From: Deinococcus deserti VCD115
GTDB taxonomy: Bacteria > Deinococcota > Deinococci > Deinococcales > Deinococcaceae
DNA length: 64,000 nt
Direction: 5' to 3'
NCBI RefSeq assembly: GCF_000020685.1
Contig: NC_012529.1
Location: 124,001 to 188,000 of the forward strand
Part shown: in pieces, positions 26,718-34,906 of the stretch
How positions within the stretch are numbered: position 1 is the stretch's first letter
Layout of the letters: each line of letters begins with the position of its first letter
Position numbers and translations under genes: made by a program
Notes under the pieces: model-generated
Told to the model about the DNA's origin: nothing
What the model saw: only the letters and a program-made list of their open reading frames with translations
Database searches by the model: none

Positions 26718-28420
26718 TGTCAGCCGCCGCACTTGATATTCCCAAAGCCAACATCCTGATCGTGGACGACCAGGATGCCAAACGACTGGCGCTGGCAGCG
26801 GCGCTGGAACCACTGGGACAGAATCTGGTGCTGGCCTCCTCCGGCCGCGAGGCGCTGCGCATGGTGTTGAACCAGGAGTTCGCGGTCATTCTGCTGGACG
26901 TGCGCATGCCCGGCATGGACGGCTTCGAGACTGCCGAGCTGATCCGCAGCCGCCGCCAGACCGAGACCACGCCGATCATCTTCGTGACCGCGCATGACCG
27001 CGCTGAAGCCGATATGCTGGGCGGCTACACCCTGGGAGCGGTGGATTACATCTTCTCGCCGGTGCGGTCAGAGGTGCTGCAGGCGAAGGTCAGCGTTTTT
27101 GTCGACCTGCACCTCAAGACCCTTACTGTGCAGGCGCACGAGCGCAGGCTGCGCGAGCTCGAAGCGCGCGAGGCCAAAGCGCGGCAGGATGAACTGCGGC
27201 GCGCAAACGAACGCGAGCGGCGTACGGCGCGCTTTGAGCTGCTCAAGCTGTCCAGTGCCATCGAGCAGACCGCCGACCCGATCCTGATCACCGGGCGTGA
27301 CGGCGTGATCGAGTACGTCAACAGTGCCTTTGAGGCCATCACCGGCTATAGCCGTGACGAGGCGGTTGGCCAGGACGCGGGGATTCTCAACTCGGGCCTG
27401 CATGACCCGGCTGTCTTCCGGGAGATGTGGGACACCCTGCTGCGCGGCGAGGTCTACCGCGGTGAACTCATCAACCGCCGCCGGGACGGTTCGCTTTACC
27501 ACGAGGAAAAGACCATCACCCCGATCAAGGGAGAGCGCGGGCGGATCACCCATTTTGTATCGACCGGCAAGGACGTGACGTACCGCAAGCATATGGAAGA
27601 GGAACTTCGTGCGCTGAACGCCTCCCTGGAGGCGCGGGTCCAGGAGCGCACCGCACAGCTTGAAGACGTCAACGGAGAGCTGGAGGCGTATGCCTATTCC
27701 ATCTCTCACGATCTGCGCACGCCGCTGCGGCACATCGCCAGTTTTGCGGACCTGCTCAGCCGCAATGCCCTCGAACAGCTGCCGCCCTCGTCGGCGCGCT
27801 ACCTGCAGTTGATTCAGGACGGCGCGCGGCGCATGGAACACCTGATTGACGGCTTGCTGGACTTTGCCCGGACCGGGCGGCATGACCTGACGCCGCAGAC
27901 AGTGGCCCTGGACATCCTGACGCGGGAAGTGGTGCGTGATCTGGACAACGCTCCCGGTGCCAAAGCGGTGCAGTGGAAGGTGCATGACCTGCCGGTGGTC
28001 CAGGCGGACGTGCTGGCCCTGCGCCAGATTCTGACCAACCTGCTGTCCAACGCCGTGAAGTACTCGCAGTGCCGGGACAAGCCGTGTGTCGAGGTCTGGG
28101 GCGAGGATCAGGGCAAGGAGGTCGTGGTCCACGTACGTGACAACGGCGTAGGCTTCAATATGGCCTACAGCCACAAGCTGTTCGGGGTGTTCCAGCGGCT
28201 GCACGCAGCCGAGGCGTTTGAAGGCTATGGTGTGGGGCTGGCGAATGTGCGCAGGATGGTCGTGCGGCACGGCGGGCGGGTCTGGGCCGAGGGCGAGGAG
28301 GACCGGGGGGCGACCTTCAGCTTCTCGCTGCCGCGTGTGGACCCCGGTGTGATGCTGGCTCCCGCAGAGGAGCGGACCAGCGAGGGCACACCGGCAGAAC
28401 TTGTGGAAAAGGGAGAGTAG
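26717..28420 (+). CDS. REC-PAS-histidine kinase
   Basis: ATG 26717 overlaps the cheR stop by one base (TGATG). The 567 residues hold a receiver domain (phospho-acceptor Asp61 in LLDVRMPGMDG), a short coiled coil, a PAS domain (about 178-300, DGVIEYVNSAFEAITGYS), a second coiled coil, HisKA with His331 (SISHDLRTPLRH) and HATPase_c (NLLSNAVKYS, DNGVGFN, GVGLANVRRMV). This bacteriophytochrome-like kinase class usually signals to small receivers. The receiver at the front could take phosphate from the upstream hybrid kinase, making a phosphorelay with it. There is no membrane segment, so it acts in the cytoplasm. Confidence 0.92.
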   Translation: MSAAALDIPKANILIVDDQDAKRLALAAALEPLGQNLVLASSGREALRMVLNQEFAVILLDVRMPGMDGFETAELIRSRRQTETTPIIFVTAHDRAEADMLGGYTLGAVDYIFSPVRSEVLQAKVSVFVDLHLKTLTVQAHERRLRELEAREAKARQDELRRANERERRTARFELLKLSSAIEQTADPILITGRDGVIEYVNSAFEAITGYSRDEAVGQDAGILNSGLHDPAVFREMWDTLLRGEVYRGELINRRRDGSLYHEEKTITPIKGERGRITHFVSTGKDVTYRKHMEEELRALNASLEARVQERTAQLEDVNGELEAYAYSISHDLRTPLRHIASFADLLSRNALEQLPPSSARYLQLIQDGARRMEHLIDGLLDFARTGRHDLTPQTVALDILTREVVRDLDNAPGAKAVQWKVHDLPVVQADVLALRQILTNLLSNAVKYSQCRDKPCVEVWGEDQGKEVVVHVRDNGVGFNMAYSHKLFGVFQRLHAAEAFEGYGVGLANVRRMVVRHGGRVWAEGEEDRGATFSFSLPRVDPGVMLAPAEERTSEGTPAELVEKGE

Positions 28421-28557
28421 GATCAGTACTCTGTGATGGATCAAAAACATCTGGGACATCGTTCCCGGTTGGGACACCCGCCTGGGTGTTCGCCACATGC
28501 AGGGCGAACAGCCGCGCGGCACTGTCACAGTCCTGAAAGAGTGGGTGACGTAGCGTG

Positions 28558-30282
28558 ATGACACCGATGGAGCTCCAGCGCAGCAGGCGCACAATGAGTG
28601 AATCCGGCGCAGGGGACGAGGCAACCGCCTCAGCGCAGGTCTATAGCCAGGTCATGGTGAGTCTTGCCAGCTGCCGGAGCGCAGAGGAGCTGCGCGACCG
28701 CCTTGTCCAGGCGTTTCCGGAAGGGCCGGTGGTGGTGACCACGGGTCCTGACTGGAGTGTGGAGTGGCGTGGAAAGGCCGGTGCTGAAGAGGCAGATCCT
28801 GCACACTTGGTCGCTTTCGGGCACTTCAGGGATTCAGTGACCAATCTGCGCGACACTCTGCTGCTGCTGGGCCGCTCCGCCCAATTGAGTCAGCTGGCCC
28901 TCAGCTTTGCTGGACGGGGCACGGACCAGCAGGTGATTCGGTCGGCTCTGCCACAGTTGATGGAGGTGTTTGGTCTGCTGGGGGTTCAGGGCCTGCGGGA
29001 CCATCACGGCAGGCTGGTGCCAGAGCCAGCCTGGACCACCGGAACCATTCCTGAGGTGACGTTTACCCGTGAGGATCTGGCAGCGTGCCGTCAGGGCAAG
29101 CCTCTGATCCGTCCCGGTGGCCTGTTGCTGCCGCTTGCGGGCCGATGGCGCGCGCGGATCGCCCTGTGGCTGCCAGATCCTGGACGCCGCTGGAGCAGGG
29201 ACGAACTTCAATTGCTGGATATCGTGGCGCGGGCCATCAGCACTGAATACGACCGGATTCAGTCTCAGCGGCATCTGTCGGAACTGCTGTCGATGCAGCG
29301 CAGCCTGCTGGAAAACGATCCTGAAAGTGCCTACCGTCCCCTGCTCCAGCAGGCCCTCCAGCAGATTCCCGGCGCCCAGAGTGGCTCATTGTTGGTGCGA
29401 GATGGAGAGTTGTTTCGTTACGCCGCGGCGGTCACGTTCGATGAGGCTGAGCTGAGTCAGGTCAGCTTCCGGATAGATGACACCCGGGACAACTGGTATG
29501 GCCTGGGCAAAGACGCGTGGTTAAGAGGAGTCCCCCGTATTCTGCGAAACGCGCGGCTTCATGTGCAGGGCAGCGGCTTTCTGCGGGAAGGGGAGTATCA
29601 CGAGGGAACTCTGCCCTCTGTGGACCATATCGCAGCCAACATCGGGGTGCCAATCCTGCACCACGGTGAGGTGTACGCCTTCTTGAACATCGACGCTCAC
29701 AATGATCCGGACGCATTCGCCGAGGACTCGGTGGAGGTGGCCCGGTCGTTCGCCGTGCAAGCGGCGTTGCTGTTACACGAAGCCTGGCAGCGTTCCAGGA
29801 TCCAGCACGCGGCGCGCACGGACGTGCTGACAGGCCTCCCCAACCGCCGGGCCTTCACTGAATGTCTTGAGGGTGTCGTGGCAAATGCTCAGCGGCACAA
29901 GACGCCACTGTCCCTGCTGCTGGCGGATATCACCCGCTTCAAGGCCATCAACGACACGCTGGGGCACGCGGCAGGGGATCAGGCCCTGGTTGAGGTGGGA
30001 ACCACGCTGCGGGAGTGCCTGCGAGCGGGAGATCATGTCTTCCGGTGGGGCGGAGATGAGTTTGCCCTGCTGCTGCCGTATACCACCCTGGAAGGAGCCT
30101 TACAGGTCGCCGAGCGGATCCGCGAAGCCCTGGCCAGAAGGGTTGCCTGTCATCCTGCCCTGGAATTGAACATGGGCGCCGCCACACTGCGTACAGACGA
30201 CATGACCGGGTCCTTCCTGCTGCGGGATGCCGACGCCGCTATGTATCAGCAGAAGCGCGAGAGCCACAGCCGCATCTCGTGA
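28558..30282 (+). CDS. Diguanylate cyclase with GAF-like domains
   Basis: The 574-residue protein has two GAF-like regions (about 20-215 and 240-400) and a C-terminal GGDEF domain from about residue 415 (ARTDVLTGLPNRRAFTE). The active-site motif is an exact GGDEF at residues 498-502, and the inhibitory RxxD site (RAGD) lies five residues before it, so product feedback is expected. It makes cyclic di-GMP from two GTP. It is soluble. GTG 28555 is an alternative start one codon upstream. It lies 137 bases after the REC-PAS kinase gene on the same strand and is probably part of the same signalling locus. Confidence 0.92.
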   Translation: MTPMELQRSRRTMSESGAGDEATASAQVYSQVMVSLASCRSAEELRDRLVQAFPEGPVVVTTGPDWSVEWRGKAGAEEADPAHLVAFGHFRDSVTNLRDTLLLLGRSAQLSQLALSFAGRGTDQQVIRSALPQLMEVFGLLGVQGLRDHHGRLVPEPAWTTGTIPEVTFTREDLAACRQGKPLIRPGGLLLPLAGRWRARIALWLPDPGRRWSRDELQLLDIVARAISTEYDRIQSQRHLSELLSMQRSLLENDPESAYRPLLQQALQQIPGAQSGSLLVRDGELFRYAAAVTFDEAELSQVSFRIDDTRDNWYGLGKDAWLRGVPRILRNARLHVQGSGFLREGEYHEGTLPSVDHIAANIGVPILHHGEVYAFLNIDAHNDPDAFAEDSVEVARSFAVQAALLLHEAWQRSRIQHAARTDVLTGLPNRRAFTECLEGVVANAQRHKTPLSLLLADITRFKAINDTLGHAAGDQALVEVGTTLRECLRAGDHVFRWGGDEFALLLPYTTLEGALQVAERIREALARRVACHPALELNMGAATLRTDDMTGSFLLRDADAAMYQQKRESHSRIS

Positions 30283-30954
30283 TCTGCGCTTTAAGGGTGG
30301 AGGGCCCACTGGGGTACCCCTTCTTGGCAAGTCGAGTTTGACTGGGATTGATTTGGTGCGTTCCAGAGGCTTGCGATGGCCCGGAGAGCTGGGTCAGGTC
30401 AAGCACCATAAGCTATGCGTGGGCGGATGTGTGGTCGAGAAAACATCTGGCTCCCAGCGGATTCCAAAAAACCGCTGAGAGGTGGTCTGGGATGGCCTGG
30501 TGCCGTAGTGAGGATGGAGCTCAGTTCGGACCGTCGAGGGCAAAGGTGGCGCGGGCGTTGTCATCGAACATGAAGCGGCGGGAGGCGTTCTCGTCCGACC
30601 AGCCAGAAGCAATCAATTGAGTTTTGCCCTGTAACCTACAGGCGCTCTACGTTAATTTGCCGTTTCCCCAGCGATTTTGACTACTGGCGTGAGCGCCTTG
30701 AGTCAATCGTACTGGTCCCGAGGATCTTCGGGGTCCGGCAGAGCCCTTCTGGTTCGTAGGTCGTGTGAGGAGTGCTTGTAATCCCGGAAAGCCGGGCTTC
30801 CAGAAATGGAAGCCCGGCTCGAATTATTTGGATTGTACTCTGAGCGGTTCTGGACTCCGATGGCCATGTGGTGCAGCCCCAAGTCCTTAACGAATGAAGG
30901 GTATGAAAGGAACCGCTCTTGAGGGGTCAACAGGAGGTGACGGCTTCGCGTGAC
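30283..30954. other. Intergenic region with a possible decayed ORF
   Basis: No intact gene in 672 bases. A minus-strand frame ending at TGA 30521 reads QLIASGWSDENASRRFMF and then DDNARATFALDGPN, which looks like the C-terminal end of a real protein, but no start or body survives upstream. I do not know the family. A strong hairpin lies at 30790-30819. Confidence 0.4.
30790..30819 (-). terminator. Perfect 13-bp hairpin with GAAA-type loop
   Basis: AGCCGGGCTTCCA pairs perfectly with TGGAAGCCCGGCT around four bases (GAAA on the plus strand). On the minus strand it lies 135 bases past the binding-protein gene and is followed by TTTCC, a weak U-tract. It could serve as a terminator or an RNA-protecting stem. 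Confidence 0.55.
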
Positions 30955-31728
30955 TCAGCCGCGGCAGCGGACGTCTTCTTTGAAATATCTCTGCGACAGG
31001 AATGCGTAGCCGGTGGACTGCATGTACCTGTTGATGGCACCGTTCAGCGTCGTGCGGGTCGTGACATTGTCCTCAGCGGTCATGAAGCCGATTGGAACGC
31101 GCCACAGTTCAGGTCCGAAGTTGATGGGCGCTTTTGGATACAGGCTTTTCACCGCAGGCCCCATGATCGTGTACGCAAAGGTGGCATCGACCTGTTTTGC
31201 CATGACAGCAAAGATCAGTTCCTTGCTGCTGTTGTATACCGTGACTTTCTTTTCGAACGGCAGCTTCTGGACGTATGCCTGCATGATGGAACCGGCCCCC
31301 ACACCAATAGACTTGCCGACCAGGTCGGTATGCTTCTGAAGCTTGGGATCAAACGAGACGACCGACACGCCCGCACACGCGGTTGGCATCGTGAAGTCCA
31401 CCTTGTTTTCGCGGGTGCTGGTAATGCCCAGTGCACCAATGGCAATGTCAGCGCGGTCTTCCTGCAGTTCCTTGATCAGCTGATAGGGCGGAACGACCTG
31501 ATAAGAGACGGTCAAGCCCAGGCTACGGGCTACAGCCTCAATCAGTTCAGGCTCATAGCCCCGGTGACGCTCAGCCTCTACGCGGATAAAGGGGGGGAGA
31601 TCGCCTCCGGAAACAACTCGCAGCACGCCACTGGCTTTAATGTCAGCAAAAGTCCGGGCACTTGCTTCGGGGAGGACAGCCAAGGCACTTAAGGCAGCAA
31701 AAAATGGCAATAGGTATGGACGTTTCAT
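30955..31728 (-). CDS. Amino-acid-type ABC transporter substrate-binding protein (SBP family 3)
   Basis: The 257-residue protein has a Sec signal (about residues 1-24, cleavage near EASA-R) and the family 3 solute-binding layout: GVLRVVSGGDLPPFI, GYEPELIEAVARSLGL, ADIAIGALGITSTRE, and the hinge GKSIGVGAGSIMQAYV. It would bind a small amino-acid-like solute outside the membrane. No permease or ATPase gene is adjacent, so it is an orphan that either uses a transporter coded elsewhere or acts as a sensor partner. AAGGAG precedes ATG 31728. Confidence 0.88.
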   Translation of the reverse strand: MKRPYLLPFFAALSALAVLPEASARTFADIKASGVLRVVSGGDLPPFIRVEAERHRGYEPELIEAVARSLGLTVSYQVVPPYQLIKELQEDRADIAIGALGITSTRENKVDFTMPTACAGVSVVSFDPKLQKHTDLVGKSIGVGAGSIMQAYVQKLPFEKKVTVYNSSKELIFAVMAKQVDATFAYTIMGPAVKSLYPKAPINFGPELWRVPIGFMTAEDNVTTRTTLNGAINRYMQSTGYAFLSQRYFKEDVRCRG

Positions 31729-31908
31729 GAAAGCTCCTTCGTCAGATCTGCTTGACTTTGAATTTTAGTATGTTAAAGGAGTTCACACAGGACTCTTACT
31801 CTTATGGCGTCTGATAAATATTGGACTTAGTACAAATTGTGGTGCTTCAGTAATTAATTGAGCACGGCGTCATCACTTCCGTTGCTGTTCACGAGAGACA
31901 GCAGGAAC

Positions 31909-33009
31909 TTATGATTCATACATAGGCAAGGTCAGTGTAAAAACGCTTCCCCGTCCAGGACCAGACGCCGCGATCAGCGTGCCGTTCATGGCTTCAGCCA
32001 GCCCCCGCGCAATGGTCAGCCCCACGCCACTGCCAGCACCTGGGCGGGACCGGGCTGGGTCTACCCGGTAAAAACGTTCGAACAGCCGTGGAAGATGATC
32101 AGCGTCTATGCCCGGGCCTGTATCTGAGACAGCAATCACCAGATTGTTTTTCAGAATGCCGATTGATACGTCTACTTCTCCACCGGCTGGGGTATGACGC
32201 AGGGCATTGCCGAGAATATTGGTCAGAATCTGAGTCACTCTTTCCGGATCGGCATACAGCGCAGCCTGGCCTGAGCCTGTGGTGAATTCGGGGAGTCGCA
32301 ACACGATCCCCTTTTCCTCATAGGCCAGCGCAAACCGTTCGCGCACGGCCTGCAGCAGCGTGCTCACTCGGACCGGACACAGGTGAAGTTCAACCTGTCC
32401 GGCCTCAACGCGGGACACCAGACTCAGGTCTCGCACCAGCCTTTCCATCGCGGCCACCTCCCGGCTGATGGCGCGCGCCGCGTGTTCCGGAGGCATCACA
32501 CGGTCATCCATGGCGTCGGCATAGCCGCGTAATGCAGTGAGTGGCGCACGCAACTCGTGTGCCACATTTCCGATCAGTTCGGTGCGGCCCTGCTCCACCC
32601 GCTCGAGTGCCGCAGCCAGCACATTGAAATGGTGGGCCAGATCAGCCAGTTCATCACGCCCGGTCGCCTGTACTCGCTGGCGGTAGTCGCCCTGGGCCAG
32701 CGCCCGGCTGCGGCGCCGCAGCGTCTCGACGCTGCTGACCACCCGCCGGGACGAAATATAGGCGGTGATGGTGGCCAGCAGCAGAGAGAGTGGCAGCGAA
32801 GCCCACAGGGCCCGGCTTAAGGTCGTACGCAGTCCATGTTCCAGGTGCCCGCGCAGGTCTGCACCGGCGGGACCCAGGGTCTGGACCATTTCCTCCACGT
32901 GCGCGCGGTAGAAGCCCGGAGCCGTCAGCTCGACCGAAATGAAAACACCTGCTACAGCCAGCAGGATCACCAGCAGGTGCGACAGGAGCAGACGCATGAA
33001 GAAGCCCAC
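31909..33009 (-). CDS. Membrane sensor histidine kinase
   Basis: The protein (366 residues from GTG 33009) has two membrane segments (about 7-30 and 74-92) around a short extracytoplasmic loop of about 45 residues, a HAMP domain (SSRRVVSSVETLRRRSRAL), HisKA with VAHELRAPLTALRG and HATPase_c (NILGNALRHTP, DTGPGIDADH, GVGLTIARGLAEAM). GTG 33009 is preferred because GGAGG lies eight bases upstream; ATG 33048 overlapping the regulator gene and ATG 32997 are alternatives. It pairs with the response regulator four bases upstream. The small loop and the DUF305 partner gene suggest metal or envelope sensing. Confidence 0.9.
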   Translation of the reverse strand: MGFFMRLLLSHLLVILLAVAGVFISVELTAPGFYRAHVEEMVQTLGPAGADLRGHLEHGLRTTLSRALWASLPLSLLLATITAYISSRRVVSSVETLRRRSRALAQGDYRQRVQATGRDELADLAHHFNVLAAALERVEQGRTELIGNVAHELRAPLTALRGYADAMDDRVMPPEHAARAISREVAAMERLVRDLSLVSRVEAGQVELHLCPVRVSTLLQAVRERFALAYEEKGIVLRLPEFTTGSGQAALYADPERVTQILTNILGNALRHTPAGGEVDVSIGILKNNLVIAVSDTGPGIDADHLPRLFERFYRVDPARSRPGAGSGVGLTIARGLAEAMNGTLIAASGPGRGSVFTLTLPMYES

Positions 33010-33013
33010 CGTG

Positions 33014-33685
33014 CTAGCCTCCGCGTTCCCGGAACCTGTACCCGACACCGCGCACCGTTTCGATGTAGCGGGGGCGCTCCGGGTCGTCCCCGAGTTTTTT
33101 TCGCAGGGCAGTGATATGCACGTCGACTACCCGCTCAGTTCCTGGGAAGTCTGGCCCCCACAGGCGTTCAAGCAGGCGTTCACGTGTCCAGGCCAGACCC
33201 GGATGCAGCGCCAGCGCCGCGAGAAGATCAAATTCGAGGCGTGAGAGCTCGACAGGAAGGCCGTCAACCATTACGGTGCGCCGTTTCAGGTCCATGGTCA
33301 GACTGTCGGAGCGCACGTCCTGGTGGACTCCAACGCGCCGGAGCAGGGCGCGCACCCGCGCGACAATTTCGCGCGGGCTGAAGGGTTTGACCACATAGTC
33401 GTCAACGCCCTCTTCCAGCCCGTGCAACTTGTCTTCTTCCTCTCCCCGCGCCGTCAGCATCAGGATGGGCAGATCCAGCCCTGCCGCGCGGGCTTCGCGG
33501 GCCAGGACCGGGCCGGCTGCGCCGGGCAGCATCCAGTCCATCACGGCGACGTCGGCCCGCGGCAGTAGTGCCCGTGCTTCCTGGCCGTCCTGGGCTTCCA
33601 GCACCTCATGACCCTCAGCCCCGAGATAGGCTCGCAGAATCTCCAGGATTGCCGGGTCGTCATCCACAATCAGGACACGGGCCAC
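33014..33685 (-). CDS. OmpR-family response regulator
   Basis: The 223-residue protein has a receiver domain (acidic pocket VDDD, phospho-acceptor Asp50 in VMDWMLPG, VKPF switch Lys) and an OmpR/PhoB winged helix (LSRLEFDLLAALALHPG, GTERVVDVHITALRKKLG, RYIETVRGVGYRF). It should be phosphorylated by the kinase encoded just downstream and bind direct-repeat DNA sites. The gene starts nine bases after the DUF305 gene, so all three form an operon. No operator was recognised. Confidence 0.93.
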   Translation of the reverse strand: MARVLIVDDDPAILEILRAYLGAEGHEVLEAQDGQEARALLPRADVAVMDWMLPGAAGPVLAREARAAGLDLPILMLTARGEEEDKLHGLEEGVDDYVVKPFSPREIVARVRALLRRVGVHQDVRSDSLTMDLKRRTVMVDGLPVELSRLEFDLLAALALHPGLAWTRERLLERLWGPDFPGTERVVDVHITALRKKLGDDPERPRYIETVRGVGYRFRERGG

Positions 33686-33694
33686 GGCCCTACC

Positions 33695-34249
33695 TTACTT
33701 GAGGTAGGCCCTGAACTGGTTGATCTCTTTGGTCTGTGAGCTGACAATGTCACGGGCGAGTTTCAGAATGGTGGGATTCTTTGACTTTTTCAGGGCGTGG
33801 CTGGCCATTTCAATAGCGCTGGCGTGGTGAGGAATCATGCCTTTTGCGAATGCGCGGTCGCGGTTGCTGGCCGTGTGAACGTCTTTGACCATGCCTGCCA
33901 TCATTGAGTTCATCTGGGTCGCCATGGCTTTGTCGCTTCCGCCATGGGTCGTAAGTAAGCGTTTCATCAGCGTGATTTCGGTGTTCTGGGCTTTGATGAT
34001 GGCCTGGGCCCAGGCCTTGACCTGAGCTGATTTCGTGGTAGGAAGAACGGCTTTGCTCATGTCGACGGCCGCTTCGTGGTGCGGAATCATCATGCTGAGG
34101 AACGCCCGGTCGAACGCTTTCCCACTCAGATCTTTGAGTTCCTTGTGGTTGGCTCCCGCTGCGGAATGGTTCATCCCTGAGTGATGGTTCTGTGTTGAGG
34201 CAGTCGACAGCAAGGCGATAAAAACGGTGGTCAGCAAAGTTTTGGTCAT
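33695..34249 (-). CDS. Exported DUF305 (four-helix, His/Met-rich) protein
   Basis: The 184-residue protein has a short signal (MTKTLLTTVFIALLSTAST) followed by an HHSGMNH segment and two DUF305 helical repeats with the hallmark MMIPHHEAAVDMS and GMIPHHASAIEMA. Proteins of this ferritin-like family are often encoded with copper-handling genes, and the His/Met content fits metal binding outside the membrane. It leads the operon with the OmpR regulator and the sensor kinase, so it could be the metal-responsive effector or accessory sensor of that pair. The start is supported by a leaderless -10 box (TAGGCT) six bases upstream. Confidence 0.9.
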   Translation of the reverse strand: MTKTLLTTVFIALLSTASTQNHHSGMNHSAAGANHKELKDLSGKAFDRAFLSMMIPHHEAAVDMSKAVLPTTKSAQVKAWAQAIIKAQNTEITLMKRLLTTHGGSDKAMATQMNSMMAGMVKDVHTASNRDRAFAKGMIPHHASAIEMASHALKKSKNPTILKLARDIVSSQTKEINQFRAYLK

Positions 34250-34255
34250 GGCCGC

Positions 34256-34261
34256 AGCCTA
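34256..34261 (-). promoter_or_regulatory. -10 box of the DUF305/two-component operon, leaderless type
   Basis: TAGGCT on the minus strand ends six bases before ATG 34249. A TTTACA lies about 20 bases further upstream as a stretched -35. Confidence 0.45.
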
Positions 34262-34906
34262 GAACCGCTGTGTTAAGTTCCTGTAAAGCGCTTTGGCCTG
34301 CCCGCGTGTTGGTACGTGTAAGAATGTACGTCTTATCAAGCCCGTCAGCGGTACCTAACTTGGGCAACTCGTCTCATCACCCGTCTTTTCGAACCTCCTG
34401 TTCTAGACACGGACGTTTTTCCCCTCTAGCTGCGCCTCCCTTCTGCTGTGTGTCTGAACCAGGGAATTGCTTACGGAAGCACGTACTTGGTTCCTCATTG
34501 TCATCGCGCTTCCCTCCTGACAGTTATAGCCACGGTCCCGTACTCATCAGGTTTAAGGCGTCAGCTTCTGCCGCTTGAGCCAAGCCGTACATTTACCATG
34601 GGCCTGGTGCCCTGTTTATGGTCTGGCTTCTGCTTCAATTTCATTTGAGACAGGACAGCTGGTGTCACCTTGGCTTTGGTCTTTCTCTCGCCGTTCGCTT
34701 CCCGATAGACTGCTGATTCGCTCGTGCTTGGGCTATAGCCTGGTTGCGGTGGCTTTTGGCAGGAGCTTTTTTGGCCGCTTGAAAATTTCCACTAGCTTGA
34801 GCCGGAAAGTTACGAAGAATCTGCTCTCGATCGTAGTGGCTACACATCAAGTTGGTTCAGCACACCTGCTCTTCCGCTTTCGTACATTCATACGTATACT
34901 TTACCT
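34262..34906. other. Long gene-free stretch with distinct composition
   Basis: About 640 bases with no convincing gene on either strand. The plus strand is rich in pyrimidine runs (for example around 34390-34450 and 34500-34560) and the region is more AT-rich than its neighbours. A 61-codon minus-strand frame at 34665-34850 is Ala/Lys/Arg-rich and lacks a ribosome site. The promoter of the recombinase-like gene lies at its right end. Confidence 0.45.
34895..34900 (+). promoter_or_regulatory. -10 box of the recombinase-like gene, leaderless type
   Basis: TATACT ends six bases before GTG 34907. TTCCGC at 34872-34877 is a poor -35 at the right distance. It supports GTG 34907 as a leaderless start. 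Confidence 0.55.

Noticed and set aside
27068..28624. 518-codon minus-strand frame opposite the REC-PAS kinase
   Set aside because: Shadow frame over a gene with complete kinase motifs; it does not resemble any protein.
30394..30612. 72-codon minus-strand frame in the intergenic region
   Set aside because: Thr/Pro-rich frame with no ribosome site; the neighbouring frame reads more like a protein remnant and was noted instead.
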